The notes under the pieces are model-generated. The model had not been told where the DNA came from. It saw only the letters and a list, made by a program, of their open reading frames with translations, and made no database searches. A stretch of DNA of 64,000 nt, taken from NCBI GenBank assembly GCA_041402045.1, contig JAWKSZ010000007.1, positions 98,078 to 162,077 on the forward strand, given 5' to 3'. Position 1 is the first letter of the stretch. The number at the start of each line of letters is the position of its first letter. A program made the position numbers and the translations under genes. This DNA is from JAGQRJ01 sp041402045 (GTDB lineage: Bacteria; Planctomycetota; J058). Shown here piece by piece: positions 27,423-34,621 of this stretch.

Positions 27423-28487
27423 ATGGACGTCGAGCACACCCGGCTGAGGCGAGCCCTCGACGCCGACCCCCACGACCCCGAGCTCCAGGCGCGCTACGCG
27501 CGGCAGCTCGAGCACCTGGGCCCGGGGGCCCTCGAGGCGCACCTGCGACAGTACCCCGACGACGACCCGGCGTGGCTGGCCTGGGCCACCCTGCTCGAGG
27601 CCGAGGGCGACGCGCGGGCCGCGCTGGTCCGGCTGCAGCCCGGCGCCCCGCGCGCGCACCGGCTCCTGGACTCCCGCGAGCGCGCGCTGCTGGCGGAGCA
27701 CCCCGCGCTCTCGGGCCCCTTCGGCGGGCTGCAGGCGAGCCGGCACCGCCTGGGCTGGGCCCACGGCTACTGGCACCACGTCTCGAACTGGGCGGCGAGC
27801 CAGCCCCCGAGCTGGTGGGAGGACCTCTACGCGCACCCCAGCGCGCGCTTCCTGCGCAGCCTGCACGTGCGCTGGCTCGCGCCGGAGGAGTTCGTGCGGG
27901 TGACGGTGGCCGCGCGCCCGCCGCTCCGGGTCCTGCGCTGGCAAGAGGAGCACCCCGAGCCGGTCGCCCTCGACGCGATCCAGGCCGCGCTCCCCGACCT
28001 GGAGCAGCTCGACCTGTGGGTCCCGGCCATCTGCGACACCTGGCGCTGGCCCGCGCTGCGCGCGCTCTCGCTGAACATCTGCTGGACCCCGCAGCTCAAG
28101 CTCGACCTCGTGCGCGCCGCCGAGCGCGGGGCCTTCGCCGAGCTCGAGTCCCTGGAGCTCTGGCCGGGGTTCGACCAGGCCACCGAGCCCGTGCTCGCCG
28201 CGTTCCTCGCGCGCTGCCCGCGCCTGACCCACCTCGACGTGCGCGGCGGCAACGGGCTCCCGGAGCTCGAGCAGGTCCTGCTCGACTCTCCGGCCCTCGA
28301 CCGCCTGCGCTTCCTCTCCATGAGCGGGGCCCACGTGAGCGAGGCCAGCGCGCGGCGCTACCTCGAGCGCCTGCGCGCGCGGGCGACCCCGATCCCGCAC
28401 CTACGGCTGAACCTCGACGGGCTGCGCGACCCGGCGCTGCGCCGGAGCCTGGAGTCCACGCCCCTGCGCTTCCAGTCATCGCGCTGA
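27423..28487 (+). CDS. TIGR02996-like N-terminus with leucine-rich repeats
   Basis: Protein of 354 residues. The N-terminus (LRRALDADPHDPELQARYAR, followed by DPAWLAWATLLEAEGD) looks like the TIGR02996 module found before leucine-rich repeats in planctomycetes and myxobacteria. The rest holds several irregular LRR units (for example LEQLDLWVPAICDTWRWPAL, LESLELWPGF, LTHLDVRGGNGLPELE, LRFLSMSGAHVSE). Such proteins are thought to be scaffolds; no partner is known. No signal peptide. It follows the pseudopilin-like gene by 4 bases and converges with the minus-strand gene at 28525. Confidence 0.75.
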   Translation: MDVEHTRLRRALDADPHDPELQARYARQLEHLGPGALEAHLRQYPDDDPAWLAWATLLEAEGDARAALVRLQPGAPRAHRLLDSRERALLAEHPALSGPFGGLQASRHRLGWAHGYWHHVSNWAASQPPSWWEDLYAHPSARFLRSLHVRWLAPEEFVRVTVAARPPLRVLRWQEEHPEPVALDAIQAALPDLEQLDLWVPAICDTWRWPALRALSLNICWTPQLKLDLVRAAERGAFAELESLELWPGFDQATEPVLAAFLARCPRLTHLDVRGGNGLPELEQVLLDSPALDRLRFLSMSGAHVSEASARRYLERLRARATPIPHLRLNLDGLRDPALRRSLESTPLRFQSSR

Positions 28488-28524
28488 GCAGTGGTGCAGA
28501 GCGGAGGCTACCTACGTCCCTCGC

Positions 28525-29442
28525 TCAGGGAAGTGCGCAAAAGGAGTGGCTCCAGATTTCTCCAAACTCCACCAGGGACGACGGGTCATGGCGCCACACA
28601 ACGCGTTGCTGAGCAGCGACCTCGCGCTTAATGCTCATGGCCCAGAGCGTCTTGGGCTCGCCCCTAGCGCCCTGAAACCAGTAGAGCTTTGCAAACAGGC
28701 GACCGCCTGAACTCGAGAGTCCGAAGGTGTGGGTAGAAACCAGACGCTTCGTGCTCCCGACCAACCTCGGGAGCGTCTTCCCGTCGAGTTCGACGCAGAC
28801 GATTCCCTCCGGCGCCTCCTCGGAGGGTAGGGAAGATATGAAGCAGCGGGTGACCTTGCGTCCAGGTTGATCGAAGACGCCGACACCGAATCCCGCTCTA
28901 ACGGTTGCGATTTCCCGTAGGTCAGAGCGCCCAAGGTCCCCGGGCGCGCACGCGAAGATCCGGTGGTCGTCAGTCCCACGCTGCTCGACCCACGCGATTC
29001 GAGGCCCGTCCTGATCTCGATTCAGGCCTATGGGCACTCCCTGCTCCAACTGCCTGAGGATCTCAGTAACACCGGTGTCCAAGTGAGTTCGTCCAATATG
29101 AGCGCCCGCGCCGTCACTGCGAGACCAATACGCCCAGTCGTCAAAGACACAGAGCCCAAAGTTCTGGCCTCCCACGCCGGCCACCGCGCGGCGAGCCCCT
29201 GATTTCAGCGACGCGGACCACAGCTGTCCTGCCGCGATCCATACGACCTCAGGGTCAGGGCGATGCGGCGCAAGCGTGATCGCATAGACCGCGGCGTTCT
29301 CGATGTGGGCGATCTCGTGCGCTCGCCACTCTTCGTCGTCGTCCGAGCGTGCGTAGAAGAGTGAGGCAACGAAGACGCGGCCGCTCTCGTCACCCCAGGC
29401 GAACCGGAAGTTCGACTCACCCGCCTCCCCGTTAGCGCTCAT
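28525..29442 (-). CDS. Hypothetical protein, beta-propeller-like, lower GC
   Basis: Protein of 305 residues without a recognised domain. Repeated strand pairs with Trp and Tyr (VVWIAAGQLWSASLKSGARR, FDDWAYWSRSDGAGAHIGRT, RIFACAPGDLG) look like blades of a TolB- or YncE-like propeller. There is no signal peptide. Base composition and codon use differ from both neighbours: many A/T-ending codons and fewer C/G third positions, which suggests recent transfer. Its ATG at 29442 overlaps the last 11 bases of the M3 peptidase gene, so it would be translated in the same transcript, which is odd for a transferred gene. Confidence 0.65.
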   Translation of the reverse strand: MSANGEAGESNFRFAWGDESGRVFVASLFYARSDDDEEWRAHEIAHIENAAVYAITLAPHRPDPEVVWIAAGQLWSASLKSGARRAVAGVGGQNFGLCVFDDWAYWSRSDGAGAHIGRTHLDTGVTEILRQLEQGVPIGLNRDQDGPRIAWVEQRGTDDHRIFACAPGDLGRSDLREIATVRAGFGVGVFDQPGRKVTRCFISSLPSEEAPEGIVCVELDGKTLPRLVGSTKRLVSTHTFGLSSSGGRLFAKLYWFQGARGEPKTLWAMSIKREVAAQQRVVWRHDPSSLVEFGEIWSHSFCALP

Positions 29443-31276
29443 GGGTCTGGCCCTCGATCCAGCCGGCGAAGGCCTGGGCGAAGGCGCCGAAGTCGCCGTC
29501 GGGCTCGAGGACGCACACGGTCTCGTTGCCGTGCTTGACCTGGATCCGCGCGTTGAGCCGCACCGGGCCGGTGTGGCGGGGCAGCGAGGGCTCCTGGGCG
29601 CGCAGGCGCTCGGCCTCGGCCAGGGCCTCGTCCACGGGCTGCACGAGGTGGTCGGCGTAGGCCTTGGGCGAGAGCGGCGCGCCGGTCAGCGCCTGGATCA
29701 GGTCGCTGCAGCGCCGGCTGTTGCCCGGGCGCCAGTAGGCCTGGGCCAGCTCGGGGCCGATCGCGGGGTTGTCGACCAGGTGCCCGTCGCGCTCGAGGAA
29801 GAACGCCCGGGTCTGGTAGACCCCCATGAGCGCCATGACGTAGCCGTGGTAGTAGGCGCTGCTCTCCCCGGCGAGGAGGTGCGGCACCGAGAGCACCGGG
29901 CGGCTGCTGTCCATGAACAGCATGCGGTTCTCCGCGGCGCGGATCGCGGCCTTGATCCCTTCCGGGGTCAGCTCCTCCTCGGGCAGCTCGTAGATCGCCT
30001 TCTCGGCGTAGCACACCGCGAGCATGGCCCGGGCGCTCCAGGCCGCATACGGCTGGCGCGCGCGCAGGTCCTTCTCGATCAGGGCCTGGGGCAGGGCCTC
30101 GCCGCCGAGGGTCCGGGCGTAGCGCGCGCGCCAGTCGGCGTCGGTCAGCAGGCTGTCGAGGAACATGCTCTGAGTCTCGGCGAAGGCGACCGAGGTCGGC
30201 GCGAACTCCTGGCCGAAGCAGGGGGCGGGCATGTCGACGTTGGCGAAGTGCGCGGCGTGGCCGCCCTCGTGGAACAGGGTCCGGGTCGCGTTCTGCCCCG
30301 AGCCGACCATCCCCGGGATCGCGTTGGCGGTGAACTGGATCCGCGCGCGGCGCAGCGCGCCGCCCTCGCGCCAGGCCGGCTCCGGCCCGTGCATGAACCC
30401 GTTCTCGTACTTCCCCTTGCGGTCGATCAGGTCCAGGACCATCTCCGCCCCGCGGTAGTCGATCCCCAGCGCAGCGAAGGTCCGACCCCAGCGCTCGACC
30501 GCGGCCTCGAAGGGGAAGTAGGGGTCGAGCTCGCGGGTCACGTCGCCGCTGATCAGGTAGCCCACGTCGTGGGGGAGCACGGTCCCGTGCCGCTGCTCGA
30601 GGGCCGTGAGCGCGGCCCGGGCCGCGTCGCGGGTGCGCAGCTCGAGCTCGTCGAGGAGCGCGAACACCTCGCGCTTGCTCATGCCCTCGGCGTTCTTGAC
30701 CTTCCAGTCGTAGTAGTCCTCGGCCCCCTGCGCGCGCCCCAGGGCGTTGCGCTGCTTGACCACCTCGGCGAAGCCGTGGCCGAGCACGTGGTCCTCGATG
30801 GAGCGCAGGCCCTCCCAGGCCGCCTTGCGCAGGGCCGCGTCGGGGTCGGTGCGGAGCATCGTCCCCAGCTTCACGCTCGAGGCCTCGACGAAGGCGCCGC
30901 CCTGGGTCGGGTCGGCGTAGCCCAGCTTCATGCCGCCGCGGGCCTTGGCCAGCTCGCCCTCGAGGCCCACGATCCGCTCGGCCAGGGCCTTGCTCGCCTC
31001 GCCCTGCAGCGCGTGGGCGCTGAAGTAGGCGCGCCAGCCCTCGAGGGCGAGCTTGGCCTGGTCGTCGAGGCCCTCGTCGAGGAGCGCCGCGTGGACCTTG
31101 GCCAGGTTCCCCTCGTCCCGCGAGAAGCGGTTGAGCTCGACCTCGCGCCGGTCGAGCTCGGCTCGGGCCGCCGCCGGGTCGCCGGTGAGGCCCATGTAGG
31201 CCGACCAGAACGCGTCCTCCTTGGTGGTGTGCAGGCGCAGGAAGGTGGCGTTCAGCTCGTCGAGCACGGCGGTCAT
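29432..31276 (-). CDS. M3 family zinc metallopeptidase
   Basis: Protein of 614 residues, the usual size for an M3 (oligoendopeptidase F/thimet-like) enzyme that cleaves short peptides. The zinc site is FHEGGHAAHF (HEGGH at residues 336-340), with the third ligand probably E367 in SVAFAETQSMF. The region 460-490 (HLLAGESSAYYHGYVMALMG) matches the substrate-binding helices with the conserved Tyr residues of the family. No signal peptide, so it is likely cytoplasmic. ATG 31276 is preceded by GAGGAG. It precedes the lower-GC gene with an 11-base overlap. Confidence 0.9.
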   Translation of the reverse strand: MTAVLDELNATFLRLHTTKEDAFWSAYMGLTGDPAAARAELDRREVELNRFSRDEGNLAKVHAALLDEGLDDQAKLALEGWRAYFSAHALQGEASKALAERIVGLEGELAKARGGMKLGYADPTQGGAFVEASSVKLGTMLRTDPDAALRKAAWEGLRSIEDHVLGHGFAEVVKQRNALGRAQGAEDYYDWKVKNAEGMSKREVFALLDELELRTRDAARAALTALEQRHGTVLPHDVGYLISGDVTRELDPYFPFEAAVERWGRTFAALGIDYRGAEMVLDLIDRKGKYENGFMHGPEPAWREGGALRRARIQFTANAIPGMVGSGQNATRTLFHEGGHAAHFANVDMPAPCFGQEFAPTSVAFAETQSMFLDSLLTDADWRARYARTLGGEALPQALIEKDLRARQPYAAWSARAMLAVCYAEKAIYELPEEELTPEGIKAAIRAAENRMLFMDSSRPVLSVPHLLAGESSAYYHGYVMALMGVYQTRAFFLERDGHLVDNPAIGPELAQAYWRPGNSRRCSDLIQALTGAPLSPKAYADHLVQPVDEALAEAERLRAQEPSLPRHTGPVRLNARIQVKHGNETVCVLEPDGDFGAFAQAFAGWIEGQTHER

Positions 31277-31328
31277 GGGCAGCTCCTCTCTGGGTCGGGG
31301 AGAGGATCCTACCGCGAACCGCTCAGGG

Positions 31329-33056
31329 TCAGGCCCGCATGCCCAGGGGCAGGGCCAGGCTGAACGAGAAGCGGTCGAGCCCGGGGCCGGTGCACACCTC
31401 GAAGCACAGGAGCTTGCCCGCGGGGCTGTCCTCCAGCCGGCCGTCGGCGGCGGCGCCGGGGCCGGTGTCGTGCACGTAGGCCAGCGCTAGCTTCTGCAGG
31501 CGCTCCAGCCGGGCCTGGGGGCTCGCGTCCTGGCCCAGGTTGCGCAGGGTCATGAGCGTCTCGCCCAGGCGCGTGGCCAGGAGCTGGTAGCCCAGGCTGT
31601 CGGCGCCCCGGGGCTCGCCCTGCTCGGCGACCCGCACCAGGGGCGCGGTGTGGGGGTAGGCCCCGTCGCGGTCCTTGGCCACCGGGACGAAGGGCGTGAT
31701 CCCGGCGGCGACGAGGTCGCGGGCGATCGGCACCGAGAGGTTCGCGGCCAGGGGGCCCCGCCCGCCCTGGGGCGCGTCGGGGTCGAGGGTCAGCCCGTCG
31801 ATCCGCTGGTCCTGGCCCACGAAGGGCGCGGGCCAGCCGGTCTGCGCCATGGCCCGCAGCGCGCCCGCGGCGAGCAGCCAGCCCGGGTTCCCCCACAGGC
31901 GGTCCTTGACCCCGGTCGGCTCGACGTAGGGCAGCCCGCGGTCGTCGCGGTAGGGCAGGCGCAGGAGCACGGGGTTGGTCGCGGCCACCAACCAGCGGGC
32001 CTCGTCCTTCTTGCGCAAGGACTCCCAACGCTCCCAGCCCGCGCCGGAGAGCAGGCTCTGAGCGGAGTCCCGGCCCTCGAGGTCGGCCCAGGCCTCGACC
32101 CCCACGAAGGAGGCGTCGGTGCCGAAGATCAGCGGCGTCTGCAGCTCCTCGGCCATGAGGGCCAGGGCCTCGAGGGTCCCCAGGTCCGCGTTCTGCCGGG
32201 TGAAGGCGTAGTCGAGGAGCACCAGGCTCAGCGGCGCGCCCTCGGCCTGGAGCTCGGGCTCGTAGACCTGCTCGCGGAACACCTCCTCCAGGTCCTCCCG
32301 CGCGGCGTCGACGAGCTCGATCGAGCAGTCCTTGAGCGGGCCCGCGCTCTGGAGCAGGGTCCGGAGCCCGAGCCAGCTCGCCTCCATGCGCCGCACCCCG
32401 GGGTCGTGGAGCACGTCGTTGAGCTGCGCGGCGACCAGGCCCGCGAGCTGCCCGCGGCCGTCGTTCCAGCCGCCGCTGGCCGAGGGCGCGTCGCTCTCGG
32501 GGGCGTCGAGGAGCGAGAAGATCCGGTCGACGGCGGCGTCGTCCGAGGCCTTGGCCTTGGCGGCGGGGGTCGACTTGGGCGACCCCCGCAGGTTCGTGAG
32601 CGCGGCGCGCAGCCCGGCGTAGCCCTCGAGGGCGTCGAGGCCCTTGATCGCCGCGGCGCGGCTGCCCTTGCCCTGGTCCGCACCCACGACCTGCTTCAGG
32701 GCTTCCGCGGCGGCGGCGAGCCCAGGCACCTGCGCGGCGATCGCGCCGGGGCGCAGCTCCTTGAGGCTCGTCGGGCGCAGGCACACGTCGAGGGGCTCGC
32801 CCGGGCGCTGCAGGCGGTCCTTGACCTGGAGGTGGACCTCCACGCCCATGGCCTGCATCGCCTCGTTGTAGCCGATCGAGGCGCTGACCCGGCGTCCGTC
32901 GCGGCTGGCGGGGTTTCCGCGGAAGTCGCCCACCACGAGCAGGCGCAGCGGGAGCTCCGGGAGGGTGTCTGGCGTCTGCGGGGCGAGCTTGGGCCCGTCG
33001 TGGGGAGGGTCGCCGTCCCCGGTGTTGACGCCGAACGAGAAGCCGAGACTCGACAT
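31329..33056 (-). CDS. Single-chain TssB-TssC-like contractile sheath protein
   Basis: Protein of 575 residues. Residues 35-130 resemble TssB (VipA/ImpB): LPLRLLVVGDFRGNP, with a Phe-Arg-Gly after the VGD motif and DVCLRPTSLKELRP. From about 205 the chain matches TssC (VipB/ImpC): LNDVLHDPGVRRMEASWLGL, the hallmark E-x-S-W-x-G-L of the large sheath subunit, then LGTLEALALMAEELQTPLIF and LRLPYRDDRGLPY. In type VI secretion these two proteins form the sheath that drives a spike. Here they are one polypeptide, and the TssC part (about 370 residues) is shorter than usual (about 490). No Hcp, VgrG, TssK or ClpV gene is nearby. ATG 33056 has GGGAGG just upstream. Confidence 0.75.
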   Translation of the reverse strand: MSSLGFSFGVNTGDGDPPHDGPKLAPQTPDTLPELPLRLLVVGDFRGNPASRDGRRVSASIGYNEAMQAMGVEVHLQVKDRLQRPGEPLDVCLRPTSLKELRPGAIAAQVPGLAAAAEALKQVVGADQGKGSRAAAIKGLDALEGYAGLRAALTNLRGSPKSTPAAKAKASDDAAVDRIFSLLDAPESDAPSASGGWNDGRGQLAGLVAAQLNDVLHDPGVRRMEASWLGLRTLLQSAGPLKDCSIELVDAAREDLEEVFREQVYEPELQAEGAPLSLVLLDYAFTRQNADLGTLEALALMAEELQTPLIFGTDASFVGVEAWADLEGRDSAQSLLSGAGWERWESLRKKDEARWLVAATNPVLLRLPYRDDRGLPYVEPTGVKDRLWGNPGWLLAAGALRAMAQTGWPAPFVGQDQRIDGLTLDPDAPQGGRGPLAANLSVPIARDLVAAGITPFVPVAKDRDGAYPHTAPLVRVAEQGEPRGADSLGYQLLATRLGETLMTLRNLGQDASPQARLERLQKLALAYVHDTGPGAAADGRLEDSPAGKLLCFEVCTGPGLDRFSFSLALPLGMRA

Positions 33057-33295
33057 GGGGTCCTCCCTGATGGCGGACACTCTAGCAAGCCGCCTGGAGT
33101 CGCTCGGGCCCCCGGTGTCGGCACCCCGCGCCCTTCGACCGACGCCAAACCGCCCTCCTCGGACGATTTCCGTTCGAACCGTGCGCTCCACCCGGGTCGA
33201 GGCGAGGCGATTGCTCCTCGTAAGTCCTTTCCAGTCAGTCATGCGTCTCGGCTCGCAGCTTGCTCCCTCCGCGCGTGGAGAGAGAGAAGGACGCC
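33057..33295. promoter_or_regulatory. Divergent promoter region
   Basis: This gap lies between the sheath gene (minus) and the exported catalase-like protein (plus), so it must hold two start regions. I see a ribosome binding site for the plus-strand gene (AGAGAGAAGG, about 33278-33290) and GGGAGG for the minus-strand gene. No clear -35/-10 pair stands out. Confidence 0.35.
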
Positions 33296-34618
33296 ATGAC
33301 CCCCAAGACCCCCGCGCTCGCGCTGGCCCTGGTGGCGAGCCTCGTCGCCGCCCAGGACGCCGGAGCGGACGAGCGCCGCCCTGCCATCGTGCGCCACGAC
33401 CCGCTGCGGCTCGAGCTCGAGGACCCGCGGTCCATGGCCCAGCGGATCCCGGTCGTGGGCCAGGCCGCCCCGGAGGACCCCTGGGACGGGGTCATGCCCC
33501 GCGAGGCGATCCCCGCCGAGCTGGCGAGCATCCTCGCCCGGCCCGAGCTGGCCGATCAGCGCGTCCAGCTCCTGCTCTCGAGCGGCTCCCGGCCCCGCGC
33601 GCTCCGCGGCACGACCCGCGCCGACGTGACCCTCCTGGGCTCCCTGGGCCTCGGCGCGGAGACCGCTGGGGTGGTCCGCTCCAACGAGCCCGTGGTGGTC
33701 GTCGGAGAGGCGACGAGCACGTCACCCACCGGCGCGACCCTGCGCTACTTCAAGGTCCGCCGCGGGAGCGCGGTCGCCTACGCGCCCGCCAGTCAGATCC
33801 TGATCGGCGAGAAGACCGGGCTCGGCACCGCGATCGGCGACGCCGTCGGGGACGCCCTGGCGCCGGCCTTCGCGCTGGGGACCCGCATCCGTCGCGACCG
33901 GTTCTTCCACCCGGAAGGGGACGTGTTCCGCGCGAGGGTCGAGTCCCTCGCCCCCGCGAAGTTCCGGGCCACCGCCCAGGGCATGGAGGGCGCCGCCCTG
34001 ATCCGCGTCGGCAAGGGGTTCTTCCGCAACACCGCGTGGATGCCCACCCTCAGCCTGGGCATGGCGATCCGCTTCTACGACCCCCAGGCTGGCGGTCCCC
34101 CCACGACCCCCCGCGCCAACGACTTCGACCTGCTGGTGGTCTCCTGGGCCGAGCGCTTCAACCACCTCCTGTGGCGCACCCCGTTCCAGACCGACACCGG
34201 CGACTTCTTCGGCAACGAGTACTACCCCGCGATCCCCTACCGGGTCGAGGGCGAGGAGGTGTGGGTGCGGGTCGTCCCGGCCGAGGTCGAGTCCAAGGGC
34301 CCGAGCCCGCTGGGCAAGCTCCTGGCCGCGACCGAGGCCGGCGAGGCGGTGTTCTACCTGGAGATCCAGGGCGAGCCCGAGCGCGTCAAGACCCGGCGCG
34401 GGACCCGGCCCAAGCCGCGGGTGTGGACCCGCCTGGCGAAGATCACCTTCGAGGAGCAGCTCGCGGACTTCGACCAGGACGCGCTGCACTACAGCCCAGG
34501 CATGGCGGGGCGCGGGTTCGAGCCCACCGGGCTCGTGACCCGGATCCGCCGGCCGGTCTACCGCGCCAGCCAGGACGTGCGCGAGGGCCTGGTGGACGAG
34601 CTCGAGGACCAGGAGTAG
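33296..34618 (+). CDS. Exported protein with catalase-like fold
   Basis: Protein of 440 residues. A signal peptide is visible (LALALVASLVAAQ). The body has features of the catalase superfamily in weak form: FFHPEGDVFRARV (like HP-x-G-x-x-x-x-G), LSLGMAIRFY, and, near the end, LHYSPGMAGRGFEPTG then RPVYRASQDVREG, which recalls the conserved R-x-x-x-Y-x-x-S ending of catalase-like proteins in actinobacteria. I do not see a firm haem-binding Tyr motif. A redox role at the cell surface is possible but unproven. The neighbours give no functional hint: a histidine kinase ends 3 bases away in convergent direction. Confidence 0.6.
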   Translation: MTPKTPALALALVASLVAAQDAGADERRPAIVRHDPLRLELEDPRSMAQRIPVVGQAAPEDPWDGVMPREAIPAELASILARPELADQRVQLLLSSGSRPRALRGTTRADVTLLGSLGLGAETAGVVRSNEPVVVVGEATSTSPTGATLRYFKVRRGSAVAYAPASQILIGEKTGLGTAIGDAVGDALAPAFALGTRIRRDRFFHPEGDVFRARVESLAPAKFRATAQGMEGAALIRVGKGFFRNTAWMPTLSLGMAIRFYDPQAGGPPTTPRANDFDLLVVSWAERFNHLLWRTPFQTDTGDFFGNEYYPAIPYRVEGEEVWVRVVPAEVESKGPSPLGKLLAATEAGEAVFYLEIQGEPERVKTRRGTRPKPRVWTRLAKITFEEQLADFDQDALHYSPGMAGRGFEPTGLVTRIRRPVYRASQDVREGLVDELEDQE

Positions 34619-34621
34619 CGC

